Below are positions 8,695 to 18,800 of a DNA stretch of 64,000 bases, piece by piece. Origin of the DNA: Tabrizicola oligotrophica. Its GTDB lineage: Bacteria > Pseudomonadota > Alphaproteobacteria > Rhodobacterales > Rhodobacteraceae. The DNA lies in assembly GCF_011008935.1 (NCBI RefSeq), contig NZ_JAAIVJ010000005.1, forward strand, positions 124,001-188,000, written 5' to 3'. Under the pieces are notes generated by a model that was not told the origin of the DNA, ran no database searches, and saw nothing but the letters and a program-made list of their open reading frames with translations. Both the position numbers and the translations under genes were made by a program. Within the stretch, counting starts at the first letter, position 1, and each line of letters begins with the position of its first letter.

Positions 8695-9051
8695 ATGGCC
8701 GGACGGCTTTCGACCCATGTTCTGGATACGGCACGCGGCAAGCCTGCGGCGGGAGTGCGGATCGCGCTTTACCGGCTGTCGGGGGACCGGCGCGACAAGC
8801 TGAAGGAGGTGGTGACGAACCACGACGGGCGCACCGACCAGCCGATGCTTCTGGGAGAGGAGTTGACCGCAGGCAGCTATGAGCTGGTGTTCTTTGCGGG
8901 GGACTACCTGCGCGCCAGTGGGCAGGCGGGGGAGGGCACGCTTTTCCTCGACCAGATCCCGATCCGCTTCGGCATTCCGGACGTCAGCCAGCATTACCAT
9001 GTGCCGCTGCTCATCAGCCCTTTTGCCTATTCGACCTATCGCGGCAGTTGA
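8695..9051 (+). CDS. hiuH: 5-hydroxyisourate hydrolase (transthyretin-like)
   Basis: 118 residues, the family length. The ATG at 8695 has AGGGAGG upstream. It hydrolyses 5-hydroxyisourate, the product of urate oxidation, to OHCU. Visible signatures: N-terminal LSTHVLDTARGKPA (catalytic His), LYRLSG, the central YELVFFAGDYL, and the C-terminal HYHVPLLISPFAYSTYRGS with the diagnostic YRGS end. No secretion signal. Together with UraD and PuuE of the divergent operon it completes hydroxyisourate to allantoate; urate oxidase and xanthine dehydrogenase are not in the window. Confidence 0.93.
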   Translation: MAGRLSTHVLDTARGKPAAGVRIALYRLSGDRRDKLKEVVTNHDGRTDQPMLLGEELTAGSYELVFFAGDYLRASGQAGEGTLFLDQIPIRFGIPDVSQHYHVPLLISPFAYSTYRGS

Positions 9052-9066
9052 GCCGCGGCTGGCGGC

Positions 9067-9735
9067 TCAGCGAACCGCCATGCGATACCAGCTTGCCGCG
9101 AAATGCATCGCGGAGGCGGGCAGGATGGCCATGGTCGCGGCCAGCTCATAGGCGCTGTCGGCAACCCGGTTCCAGCCGGCATGCATGTCGGTCTCGGGGA
9201 TGTCGCGACGCAGCGCGGCGCGGAGATCGCGCAGGGCGGACTGGTTGTCCGGCGCCCTGCCGATATGCGGGGTAAAGATGCCCGGACGCTTCTTCTTCTG
9301 CTCGAACTTGCGCTCGCGGGTCGCCATGCCTTCGGCCAGAAGATCGACATCTTCCGCCGTGACGACGCCCTTGATGTCATTCCAGCGCAATTCGGCCGGC
9401 GGGCAGCGTTCCTTGAGCCGGTTCACCAGCCGGACACAGATCGAGGCATGCACCATCGACCCTTGATCGAGCAGCGCCGCGATGGGGGAGGGGCCGACCG
9501 AAACCACCAGCCGGGAGGCAAAGCCGGGATAGGGGCTTTCCGACTGGCTCAGCAGGATGCGGACGCCCGGCATATCAAAGCTTGCAACGTCATCGCAGTC
9601 CCAGGTGAGCTTGGGCCGCTGACCGCAGATGCGGGCCAGCCCGGTTTCCATTTCGGCGACCGTGCGGGCGAAATCGCACAGCGGCTCGTCGTGGAAAAGC
9701 ATTTCGGCAACACGGCTTACTTGTTCCTTCGGCAT
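9067..9735 (-). CDS. Conserved-looking hypothetical protein
   Basis: 222 residues, function not recognised. It is soluble, without signal peptide or clear membrane span. There is a acidic N-terminal half (DFARTVAEMETGLARI, TWDCDDVASFDMPG), a central RLVVSVGPSP, a basic stretch RERKFEQKKKRPG near residue 140, then an Arg/Asp-rich helical region and a moderately hydrophobic C-terminal helix (ELAATMAILPASAMHF). The ATG at 9735 is preceded by GGAGGT on the minus strand. It is convergent with hiuH (15 nt apart) and has a 406-bp intergenic region upstream containing TTGYGGCAA words. Confidence 0.7.
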   Translation of the reverse strand: MPKEQVSRVAEMLFHDEPLCDFARTVAEMETGLARICGQRPKLTWDCDDVASFDMPGVRILLSQSESPYPGFASRLVVSVGPSPIAALLDQGSMVHASICVRLVNRLKERCPPAELRWNDIKGVVTAEDVDLLAEGMATRERKFEQKKKRPGIFTPHIGRAPDNQSALRDLRAALRRDIPETDMHAGWNRVADSAYELAATMAILPASAMHFAASWYRMAVR

Positions 9736-10141
9736 GGCAGACCTCCGGGTTGTACTTTCTTGGTGCCAAGAACATGCGGGAAAAGCGGCCCAAAAAGGGC
9801 ACGAAAGAGGAAATTAAGAAGTTCGTAACTGTTTCGGCCGGCAATCGCCGATAAAAAACCTGCCTTTAAATCAATGTGTTGTGGCGGCGTGCCGCAATTG
9901 CGCTGCGATCTTGCGGCAAAGTCGTGGCAAAAATGCGATGATTTTCGGCGCGACCTGCCGATCCGGACCTGTCTAAAAGGACAGGTTTTGCGGTTTTCGG
10001 CGGCCAATTGTGGCAATGAACCGCGAAGATGTGAAAGCCTGCCCCTTGTCCGATGCTGCGCTTTGCGGCCATTTTGACGGCGCAGCGGCGGAACTTTCGC
10101 AGGCCGCCGTTCAAGGCCGGAGTGGATGCAAGGAATACGGG
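9736..10141. other. 406-bp intergenic region, AT-richer, with hairpin and repeated words
   Basis: No convincing gene. It is noticeably AT-richer than its surroundings near 9800-9990. It holds TTGCGGCAA (9911-9919), TCGTGGCAA (9922-9930) and TTGTGGCAA (10008-10016), plus a plus-strand terminator-like hairpin at 9967-9989. It must contain the promoters of the unknown gene (leftward) and of the MacA-like gene (rightward). Confidence 0.6.
9967..9989 (+). terminator. Orphan intrinsic-terminator-like hairpin
   Basis: Stem ACCTGTC / GACAGGT, 6-nt loop, followed by a T-run (GGTTTT). On the plus strand no gene lies between the hiuH stop at 9051 and this site apart from an antisense gene, so it either ends a short untranslated RNA or attenuates the MacA-like transcript. 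Confidence 0.45.
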
Positions 10142-11395
10142 ATGGCTGAGCGCAAGGACGATCTGGCGACGCTGTTGCAAAAGCCGCCGCGCCGCAGCCG
10201 CGGGTGGCTTTGGTCCGGGGCGGTGGCCCTGGTCGCGGCTCTGGCCTTTGCCGGCTATTGGCTCGCGCAGGCGGGCACCTCGGGGACCGAGGAAGCCACC
10301 TATGCAACCGCGCCGGTTGCCCGGGGTGATCTGACCGTGACTGTCACCGCCACGGGCACCTTGCAGCCGACCACACGGGTCGATGTGTCCTCTGAACTGG
10401 CCGGCACCTTGGCCGCGGTCGAGGTGGATTACAACGACAGCATTGCCGTCGGTCAGGTTCTGGCGCGGCTCGATGTCTCGAAGATTGCCGCGCAGGTTGC
10501 CAATGCCGAGGCGCAAGAGGCCTCGGCCCGCGCCCGTCTGGTACAGGCCGAGGCGACGGCGCGCGAGGTGGCCGCGACGCTGGCCACCCAGCAGGAACTG
10601 GCGGACAAGGGCCTTGCCAGCCGGTCGAACATGGTGACGGTCGAGGCCAACGATGCCCGCGCCCGCGCCGCCGTCGACATGGCCCGCGCCGATCTGACGC
10701 TGGCCGAGGCCAATCTGGCCCTTGCCCGGGCCGATCTGGACAAGGCGGTGATCCGCTCGCCGATCGACGGGGTGGTCTTGAACCGCAAGGCGGAGGGCGG
10801 CCAGATCGTCGGGCCGGGCCTGAACGATCCGGTGCTGTTCGTGCTGGCCGAGAACCTGACGCGGATGGAGCTTCTGGCCAATGTCGATGAGGCCGACATC
10901 GGGCAGGTCGCGGTGGGGCAGAGCGCGGTCTTTACCGTCGATGCCTTTGACAACCGCGAATTTGTCGCCACCATTACCCAGGTGCGCTATGCCTCGGAAG
11001 TGACCGATGACGTGGTGACCTACAAGGCGGTGCTGGCGGTGGACAATCCCGATCTGCGCCTGCGTCCCGGCATGACCGCGACCGCGACGATCACCGTGGC
11101 CGAGGAAACCGGCGCGCTTCTGGTGCCGAACGCCGCCCTGCGCTGGGCGCCGCCGCGCAGCGCCAGCGGGCAGGGCGCCGCGGGGCTGGCCGGGCTGATC
11201 CTGCCCTCGCCGGCCAGCCGCAACCCGCCGCAGGCGGTGGCCTCGGGCCGCTCGCTCTGGGTGCTGCGGGGCGGCGTGCCGGTGGAGGTCGCGGTGGCGA
11301 TCGGCGCGACCGACGGGCGCAATACCATCGTCTCGGGCGCGGAGCTGGCCGAAGGGGATGCCGTCATCACCGATCAGGTCACGCAGGCCAATTGA
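10142..11395 (+). CDS. MacA/HlyD-type periplasmic adaptor of an ABC exporter
   Basis: 417 residues. The ATG at 10142 gives a short cytosolic N-terminus and one membrane anchor (about 22-44, WLWSGAVALVAALAFAGYWL); the frame is open further upstream but is not protein-like. After the anchor come the barrel-lipoyl half (VARGDLTVTVTATGTLQP, VGQVLARLD), a long helical hairpin rich in Ala/Glu (EAQEASARARLVQAEATARE), and a second lipoyl half (VIRSPIDGVVLNRKAEGGQIV). It is the membrane-fusion subunit linking an inner-membrane ABC pump to an outer-membrane channel. The ABC ATPase starts 1 nt after its stop, so the three genes form one operon. No TolC-like gene is near. Confidence 0.88.
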   Translation: MAERKDDLATLLQKPPRRSRGWLWSGAVALVAALAFAGYWLAQAGTSGTEEATYATAPVARGDLTVTVTATGTLQPTTRVDVSSELAGTLAAVEVDYNDSIAVGQVLARLDVSKIAAQVANAEAQEASARARLVQAEATAREVAATLATQQELADKGLASRSNMVTVEANDARARAAVDMARADLTLAEANLALARADLDKAVIRSPIDGVVLNRKAEGGQIVGPGLNDPVLFVLAENLTRMELLANVDEADIGQVAVGQSAVFTVDAFDNREFVATITQVRYASEVTDDVVTYKAVLAVDNPDLRLRPGMTATATITVAEETGALLVPNAALRWAPPRSASGQGAAGLAGLILPSPASRNPPQAVASGRSLWVLRGGVPVEVAVAIGATDGRNTIVSGAELAEGDAVITDQVTQAN

Positions 11396-11396
11396 G

Positions 11397-12098
<702 letters not shown>

Positions 12099-12099
12099 G

Positions 12100-13305
12100 A
12101 TGCTGTGGGAAGCGGTCCGGCTGGCCTTCACGGCGATCATCCGCAACAAGCTGCGGTCGTTCCTGACTGTGCTGGGCGTGGTCATCGGCGTTGCCGCCGT
12201 CATCGCCATGCTGACTGTGGGCGAGGGCTCTTCGGCGCAGGTCAAGGCCTCGGTCGAACGGCTGGGAACCAATGTGCTGGTCTTGCGGCCGGGGCGGGTG
12301 CGGATGGGGCCGCCCAGCGGTGAACCCGCGCCACGATTTACGCTGAAGGACGCGGCGGCGCTGTCGGAACTGTCCATCGTCGCCCATGTCGCACCGCAGG
12401 CGGCCGCCACCTATCCGCTGGTGGCCGGCAATGCCAACACCAGCGCGCAGGTCTCGGGCACCACCGCGGATTATCTCATGGTGCAGAACTGGCCGCTGGC
12501 CTTGGGTCGCGCCTTCGAGCCGGGCGAGGAGGCCTCGGGGGCGGCGGTCTGCCTGCTGGGCCAGACGGTGCGCGACAAGCTGTTCGGCAGCGCCGATCCG
12601 CTGGGCGAGACCCTGCGGGTGCGCGGGCTGGCTTGCGAGGTGATCGGCGTTCTGTCGGCGCGCGGCGCGGGCAGTTTCGGGCAGGATCAGGACGAGGTGG
12701 TGCTGATCCCGGTCAAGACCATGCACCGGCGTTTGCAGGGCGATACCGATGTCGGCTCGATCACGGTGGCGCTGTTGAAATCGGTCGCTTCGGCGGACGG
12801 TATCCGCACAGTGCAGGTCCTGATGCGCGAGCGGCGCGAAATCGACATCGGCGAGGCCGATGATTTCTCGGTGACCGACATGAAGGATTTCAACACCCTG
12901 CTCACCGGGGTCAATTCGGTGATGACCGGGCTTCTGTCGGCGGTGGCGGCGGTCAGCCTTTTGGTCGGCGGCATCGGCATCATGAACATCATGCTGGTCT
13001 CGGTGACAGAACGCACCCGCGAGATCGGCATCCGGCTGGCGGTGGGGGCCAGCGGCGGGCAGGTGCTGATGCAGTTCCTGATCGAGGCCGTCGTGCTGTC
13101 GGTGCTGGGCGGCGTGCTGGGCATCGCCGTGGGTCTGGCACTGGCCTGGGGCGGATCGGTCTACCTTGCGATCCCGTTCACGCCCTCGGCCCTTGTCATC
13201 GCGCTGGCCTTCGGCTTTTCGGCGGTGGTCGGGGTGGTGTTCGGCTTCTTCCCCGCCCGCCGCGCCGCCCGGATGGACCCGATCGAGGCGCTGCGCCACC
13301 AGTAG
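12100..13305 (+). CDS. ABC transporter permease, MacB/FtsX family
   Basis: 401 residues. N-terminal membrane helix about 20-45 (FLTVLGVVIGVAAVIAMLTVG), a large periplasmic domain of about 220 residues (MacB_PCD type), then three helices (about 270-400) of the FtsX domain with GGIGIMNIMLVSVTERTREI, the hallmark loop of this family. The protein ends RMDPIEALRHQ. It starts one base after the ATPase stop. With the adaptor it forms a MacAB-like tripartite exporter; cargo unknown. MacB itself is an ATPase-permease fusion; here the ATPase is a separate gene. Confidence 0.92.
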   Translation: MLWEAVRLAFTAIIRNKLRSFLTVLGVVIGVAAVIAMLTVGEGSSAQVKASVERLGTNVLVLRPGRVRMGPPSGEPAPRFTLKDAAALSELSIVAHVAPQAAATYPLVAGNANTSAQVSGTTADYLMVQNWPLALGRAFEPGEEASGAAVCLLGQTVRDKLFGSADPLGETLRVRGLACEVIGVLSARGAGSFGQDQDEVVLIPVKTMHRRLQGDTDVGSITVALLKSVASADGIRTVQVLMRERREIDIGEADDFSVTDMKDFNTLLTGVNSVMTGLLSAVAAVSLLVGGIGIMNIMLVSVTERTREIGIRLAVGASGGQVLMQFLIEAVVLSVLGGVLGIAVGLALAWGGSVYLAIPFTPSALVIALAFGFSAVVGVVFGFFPARRAARMDPIEALRHQ

Positions 13306-13311
13306 CGGCGG

Positions 13312-14724
13312 TCACGCGGCCCTGATTGTCTGAACTTCGGCCACCGCCTGCGCGATGCCGTCGATGATCTGTACCGCCTTGGCATCGGTCAGCAGGTAAG
13401 ACAGGTTCACCCGCACCCAGCCGGGCTTGTCCACCGCATGCCCTGCACGGATCTCCTGCGCCATATGGGCCGAGGTGTTGGGGTCGATGTGCAAGAGCCG
13501 GTGGCCATAGGGCCCGGCGCAGGAACAGCCGCCGCGCGCCTGAATGCCGTAATTCTCCGACAGGCTGCGGGTGAATGCGATATGGTCGACCGGGGCACCT
13601 TGTGCATCGTGGATGCGGAAGGAAAAGATTGGCAGGGCCGCGGCAGAGGGATTGCCGAGGATCTCCAGCCCCGGCAGGCCCGTCCACGCCCTGCGCGCCA
13701 ATGCGCCAAGCCGGGCATTGCGCGCCGTGATCCAGTCCTGCCCCAGCGCCTCTTTCACCAGCAGCACCAGCCCGGCGCGGATGTCGCCCACCACATTCGG
13801 CGTGCCGGCCTCTTCGCGGGCCACTACGTCGGGGCTGTAAAGCTGGGTCTCGGGCGAGACGAAGGCCACCGTGCCGCCCCCCGGCAGGGTCGGCGTGTCG
13901 CGCCGCACCACGCCGTTCCGGAACACCAGCACACCCGAGGCCTGCGGCCCGCCGGGAAACTTGTGCGCCGAGAAGATGATCGCATCCTTGGCCGCATCGG
14001 GCGCGGTCTGCATCTGCATCGGCAGATAGGGCGCGCCGCCGGCATAGTCCCAGATCGCCAGCGCGCCATGCGCCTTCAAAAGCCGCGTCACCGCGTCGCT
14101 GTCGGTCACGATGCCGGTGACATTCGACATCGCCGAGAAGGTGCCGACCAGCAGGTCCGCCCCGGCATGGGCCTGCAGGGCCGCCGCAAGCGCTGCCATG
14201 TCCGGTCCGCCCGCCGGGCTTTCGGCGATCTCCACCACTTCCGCCCCGCTTTCGCGCCAGGGCAGGATGTTGGAATGATGCTCATAGGGCCCGTGCAGCA
14301 CCACGGCGCGGCCGCCCTTGGCCAGCACGGCGGGAATGTTCAAAAGCCCCACCACCCGGTTCAGCCCCGCGGTCGCCCCCGCGCCGGAAAACACCACATG
14401 GCAATCCGGCCCCGCGCCCAGAATGCGGGCGATCTCGGCCCGCGCCGCCTCACGCAGGCCGGTCGAGTAGGCACCGCAGAACGAGGTTTCGGTGTGGGTG
14501 TTGGCGTAATAGGGCAGGACATGCTCCATCACGAACTCCTCCACCTGCCGCAAGGCGCGGCCCGAGGCGACGTAATCGGCATAAAGCAGCGGCAGGCGCC
14601 CGCGCGGTCCGGTGATCCGCGCAGTCTCGCCGATCAGCCCGGCGCGCAGGCGGGCGGGCAGGTCGGGCTGGCCAAGTTCGGCCTTGAAGGCGGCAAGTGC
14701 GGGATGCGGGGCGGCGATGGTCAT
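13312..14724 (-). CDS. Class V aminotransferase / cysteine desulfurase-like enzyme
   Basis: 470 residues, longer than typical IscS/SufS (about 400). PLP-binding features: SGAGATAGLN (phosphate cup), HHSNILPW (stacking His), IWDYAGGAPY (Asp) and FSAHKFPGG with the Schiff-base Lys. A Cys-rich segment GGCSCAGPYGH near residue 415 resembles the active-site loop region of Csd-like enzymes. The substrate is not known. It is divergent from an Lrp/AsnC gene 102 bp away, which suggests amino-acid-dependent control, and convergent with the exporter permease, leaving only 6 nt. Confidence 0.8.
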   Translation of the reverse strand: MTIAAPHPALAAFKAELGQPDLPARLRAGLIGETARITGPRGRLPLLYADYVASGRALRQVEEFVMEHVLPYYANTHTETSFCGAYSTGLREAARAEIARILGAGPDCHVVFSGAGATAGLNRVVGLLNIPAVLAKGGRAVVLHGPYEHHSNILPWRESGAEVVEIAESPAGGPDMAALAAALQAHAGADLLVGTFSAMSNVTGIVTDSDAVTRLLKAHGALAIWDYAGGAPYLPMQMQTAPDAAKDAIIFSAHKFPGGPQASGVLVFRNGVVRRDTPTLPGGGTVAFVSPETQLYSPDVVAREEAGTPNVVGDIRAGLVLLVKEALGQDWITARNARLGALARRAWTGLPGLEILGNPSAAALPIFSFRIHDAQGAPVDHIAFTRSLSENYGIQARGGCSCAGPYGHRLLHIDPNTSAHMAQEIRAGHAVDKPGWVRVNLSYLLTDAKAVQIIDGIAQAVAEVQTIRAA

Positions 14725-14826
14725 GAGCGGGTCTCCTCCTGTACGGGGAGTATCGCGCAGCTTTGGTGAGAATAACCGCTCAGATTATGCGTATCTTTTC
14801 TGTTTTATGTGTCATATGATCTGCAA
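14725..14826. promoter_or_regulatory. Divergent aminotransferase/Lrp promoter region
   Basis: AT-rich spacer of 102 bp. Around 14780-14823 lies CAGATTAT ... ATATGATCTG, a loose inverted repeat flanking a T-rich centre, a typical site for a locally acting Lrp-type regulator. It ends 3 nt before the Lrp start codon. Confidence 0.35.
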
Positions 14827-15288
14827 ATGACGCTGAAACTCGATCAGATTGATCGCCGCATCCTTGAAGCACTGCAGCGCGACGCCACCGCCTCGCAGCG
14901 GGCGCTGGCCGAGACGGTGGGCCTGTCGCAGAACGCGCTCTGGCGGCGCTTGCAGCGGCTGGAGGCGTCGGGGGCGATCAAGGGCAGCACGGTGGTCCTC
15001 GACCGGCAGTTGCTGGGGGCGGGGCTGGTGGTCTTTGCCATGGTGAAAACCCGCCACCATTCCGCCGACTGGCTGCGCGCCTTTCGCAGCCATGTCCGCA
15101 CCATTCCGGAGGTTATCGACTTCTACCGGATCGGCGGCGAATACGACTATCTCTTGAAGGTGGTGACGCAGGACATGGCCGGCTATGACGCGGTCTATCA
15201 GCGCCTGATCGAAAAGGTCGAACTGGAAACCGTCACCTCGTTCTTCGCCATGGAAGCGATTGAGGAGCAGCGGCCGATCCCGCTTTGA
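14827..15288 (+). CDS. Lrp/AsnC family transcriptional regulator
   Basis: 153 residues. N-terminal winged-helix region (LDQIDRRILEALQRD, then ETVGLSQNALWRRLQRLEASGAI as recognition helix) and C-terminal RAM ligand-binding domain (EVIDFYRIGGEYDYLLKVV, the conserved effector-loop Gly). The ATG at 14827 was chosen over 14809 because the Lrp fold starts with MTLKLDQID; no strong SD is visible for either. It most likely controls the divergent aminotransferase gene. Convergent with putR. Confidence 0.9.
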   Translation: MTLKLDQIDRRILEALQRDATASQRALAETVGLSQNALWRRLQRLEASGAIKGSTVVLDRQLLGAGLVVFAMVKTRHHSADWLRAFRSHVRTIPEVIDFYRIGGEYDYLLKVVTQDMAGYDAVYQRLIEKVELETVTSFFAMEAIEEQRPIPL

Positions 15289-15311
15289 CCTGATGCGCGC
15301 CGAAGACCCGG

Positions 15312-15785
15312 TCAGAACACCTCTTTCACCGCCTCCATCGCCACATAGGTCGAGGTGCCGGCGACATGGGGCAGGGCCGAGATCCGTTCGGCCAGAACGC
15401 GGCGGTAATCCTGAATGTCGCTGGTCCTGACCTTCAGCAAATAGTCAAAGCGCGAGGCGATCATGTGGCATTGTTCCACCTCGGGGATCGCCAGCACCGC
15501 CTTGTTGAAGGCCTGAAGTGCCGCCTCGCGGGTGTCCGAAAGCCGCACCTCGACAAAGGCGACATGCGCCTGACCCATGCGGATCGGGTCAAGATTGGCG
15601 CGATACCCGGTGATGACGCCGGCATCCTCCAGCCGTTTCATCCGCGCCTGCGTCGGCGATTTCGACAACCCGATGCGGCGGGCAAGCTCGGTGGCGCTGA
15701 TCCGCCCCTCGACCGCCAGAACCCTCAGGATGGCCTCGTCAAATCGGTCGAGATCAATGCGGGCAGATGACAGGGCGATTGACAT
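15312..15785 (-). CDS. putR: Lrp-type activator of putA (PutR)
   Basis: 157 residues, Lrp/AsnC fold: LDRFDEAILRVLAVEG, helix-turn-helix LARRIGLSKSPTQARMKRLE and RAM domain with CHMIASRFDYLLKVRTSD. It is divergent from putA with 106 bp between start codons. In Rhodobacter and Agrobacterium the gene in this place is PutR, which binds proline and activates putA; the assignment here rests on fold plus position. GGGAAA precedes its ATG. Confidence 0.88.
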   Translation of the reverse strand: MSIALSSARIDLDRFDEAILRVLAVEGRISATELARRIGLSKSPTQARMKRLEDAGVITGYRANLDPIRMGQAHVAFVEVRLSDTREAALQAFNKAVLAIPEVEQCHMIASRFDYLLKVRTSDIQDYRRVLAERISALPHVAGTSTYVAMEAVKEVF

Positions 15786-15891
15786 GGCGCTTTCCCTTCG
15801 TTTCGCAGAAATGGCCTGCCGTTTGCCCTAACTTAAGGCGAACCGCCTGTCAAACCTGCGCTATCATGGGCGCAATCAAATGGAGCTCATC

Positions 15892-18800
15892 ATGACCGCA
15901 ACCCCCGCGCAGACCCCTTGGCAGATCATCGACCGGCACTCCCTGCGCGACGAGGCGGCGCTGGTCAAATCGCTCATTGTGGAAGCGGGGCTGGATGCGG
16001 CGCAACGCGCCCGCATCACTGCCGCCGGGGCCGACCTTGTACGCCGCATCCGCGCCAGCGTGAAGCCCGGTCTGATGGAGGTTTTCCTTGCCGAATACGG
16101 CCTGTCGACCGACGAAGGCATCGCGCTGATGTGCCTGGCGGAGGCGCTTCTGCGGGTGCCGGACGCCGAAACCATGGATGCGCTGATCGAAGACAAGATC
16201 GCGCCGTCGAACTGGGGCAAGCATCTGGGGCAGTCGGCTTCGTCGCTGGTGAACGCCTCGACCTGGGCGCTGATGCTGACCGGCAAGGTGCTGGACGATC
16301 GCGAACCGGGCGTCGTCGGCCATCTGCGCGCCGCCGTGAAGCGGCTGGGCGAGCCGGTGATCCGCACCGCCGTTTCGCGCGCCATGAAGGAGATGGGCCG
16401 CAACTTCGTTCTGGGCGAAACCATTGAGCTGGCCATGAAGCGCGCCCGCGAGCTGGAGTCAAAGGGCTATACCTACAGCTACGACATGCTGGGCGAGGCG
16501 GCGCGCACCGAGGCCGACGCGCGGCGCTATCACCTGAGCTATTCCAAGGCGATCACCGCCATCGCCGCCGCCGCGACCACCGGCGACATCCGCAGCAATC
16601 CCGGCATTTCGGTGAAGCTCTCGGCACTGCATCCGCGTTACGAGGTCGCCAAGCGCGCCCGGGTGATGGAGGAACTCGTCCCCCGCGTCCGCGCGCTGGC
16701 CGGGCTGGCCAAGGCGGCCGGTCTTGGCTTCAACATCGACGCCGAAGAGGCCGACCGTCTGGCGCTGTCGCTGGAGGTGATCGAGGCCGTGCTGTCGGAT
16801 CCGGCGCTGAAGGGCTGGGACGGGTTCGGCGTTGTGGTGCAGGCCTATGGCCGCCGCGCCGGCGCGACGATCGACTGGCTTTACGCGCTGGCCGAAAAGC
16901 TGGATCGCAAGATCATGGTCCGTCTGGTGAAGGGCGCCTATTGGGACGCCGAGGTGAAGCGGGCGCAGGTGATGGGGCTGGACAGCTTCCCGGTCTTCAC
17001 CCGCAAGCAGGCCACCGATGTCAGCTACATTGCCAACGCGAAGAAACTTCTGGGCCTGACCGACCGGATCTATCCGCAATTCGCCACCCACAACGCCCAT
17101 ACCGTTGCCGCCATTCTGGACATGGCCACGGACAAGCGCGCCTTCGAATTCCAGCGCCTGCATGGCATGGGCGAACGTCTGCATGACATCGTGCTGACCG
17201 ACAACCAGACCCGCTGCCGGATCTACGCGCCCGTCGGCGCGCATCGTGACCTCTTGGCCTATCTCGTCCGCCGCCTGCTGGAAAACGGCGCGAACTCATC
17301 CTTCGTCAACCAGATCGTCAACGAGGACGTCAGCCCCGAAACCGTCGCCGCCTGCCCGCTGACCGCTATGGAGACGGTGGCGGCGCTGGCCAATCCGGCC
17401 ATTGCCACCGGGCCGTCGCTGTTCGGCGCCCGCGCCAACTCCAAGGGCTTCGACCTGACCGACTCCGGCGATCTGGACGCCATCGAGGCCGCCCGCGCCC
17501 CCCACATGGAGCGGCTTTTCGAAGCGGCACCGCGAATCGCCGGTGCCATGGCCGGGGCGGAGCGGCTGGAGGTGAGGAACCCCGCCACCGGCGCCTTGGT
17601 TGGCCATGTGCTGACGGCGGGCGAGCCGGATGTCGACACCGCCCTGCGACTGGCCGAGCCCTGGGCTGCAGCGGCCCCCGAACGCGCCGCCGTCCTGCGC
17701 CGCGCTGCCGACCTTTATGAGGAAAACTTCGGCCCGATCTTCGCGGTTCTGGCGCGCGAGGCCGGCAAGACTGCCGCAGACGCCGTGGCCGAACTGCGCG
17801 AAGCCGTTGATTTCCTGCGCTATTATGCCGATGGTGCTGCGGGCCTTGTGAACCCCGCACGCGGCACCTTCGCTTGTATCTCGCCCTGGAACTTCCCGCT
17901 GGCGATCTTCTCGGGCCAGATCGGCGCGGCACTGGCCGCCGGCAATGCCGTTGTCGCTAAACCGGCCGAACAGACCCCGCTCATCGCGCATGTGGCAGTC
18001 GGGCTCCTGCATCAGGCGGGCGTGCCGGCCAGCGCGCTGCAACTTCTGCCCGGCGACGGGCGCATCGGCGCGGCAATCACCCGCGACCCGCGTGTTGCGG
18101 GCGTGGCCTTCACCGGCTCGACCGAAGTGGCGCTGCTGATCCGCAAGGCGATGGCGGAAAACGCCGACCCGACTGCACCCCTGATCGCCGAAACCGGCGG
18201 CCTGAACGCGATGATGGTCGATTCGACCGCGCTGCCCGAACAGGCGGTGCGCGACGTGCTGGCCTCGTCCTTCCAGTCGGCGGGCCAGCGCTGCTCGGCG
18301 CTGCGCTGCCTCTATCTGCAAGAGGATGTGGCGGACCACACCCTTGAAATGCTCTACGGCGCGATGGATGAGCTGGCTTTGGGTGATCCGGCCAACCTGT
18401 TCACCGACGTTGGCCCGGTGATCGACGAGGAGGCCCGCAAGGGCATCGCCGATTACGTCGCCGCGGCGCGTGCCGAAGGCCGGGTGCTGAAGGAAATGAC
18501 CGCCCCCACCGCGGGCACCTTCATCGCCCCCACCGTGATCCGCGTCAAAGGCATCGCGGATATGGGCCGCGAAATCTTCGGCCCGGTGCTGCATGTCGCC
18601 ACCTTCCGGGCGGGCGAGATCGACCGCGTGGTGCAGGCGGTCAATGCCACCGGCTACGGGCTGACCTTCGGCCTGCATACCCGCATCGACGACCGGGTGC
18701 AGGCCGTCGTGGATGCGCTGCAGGTCGGCAACACCTATGTCAACCGCAACCAGATCGGCGCCGTCGTCGGCAGCCAGCCCTTCGGCGGCGAAGGTCTGTC

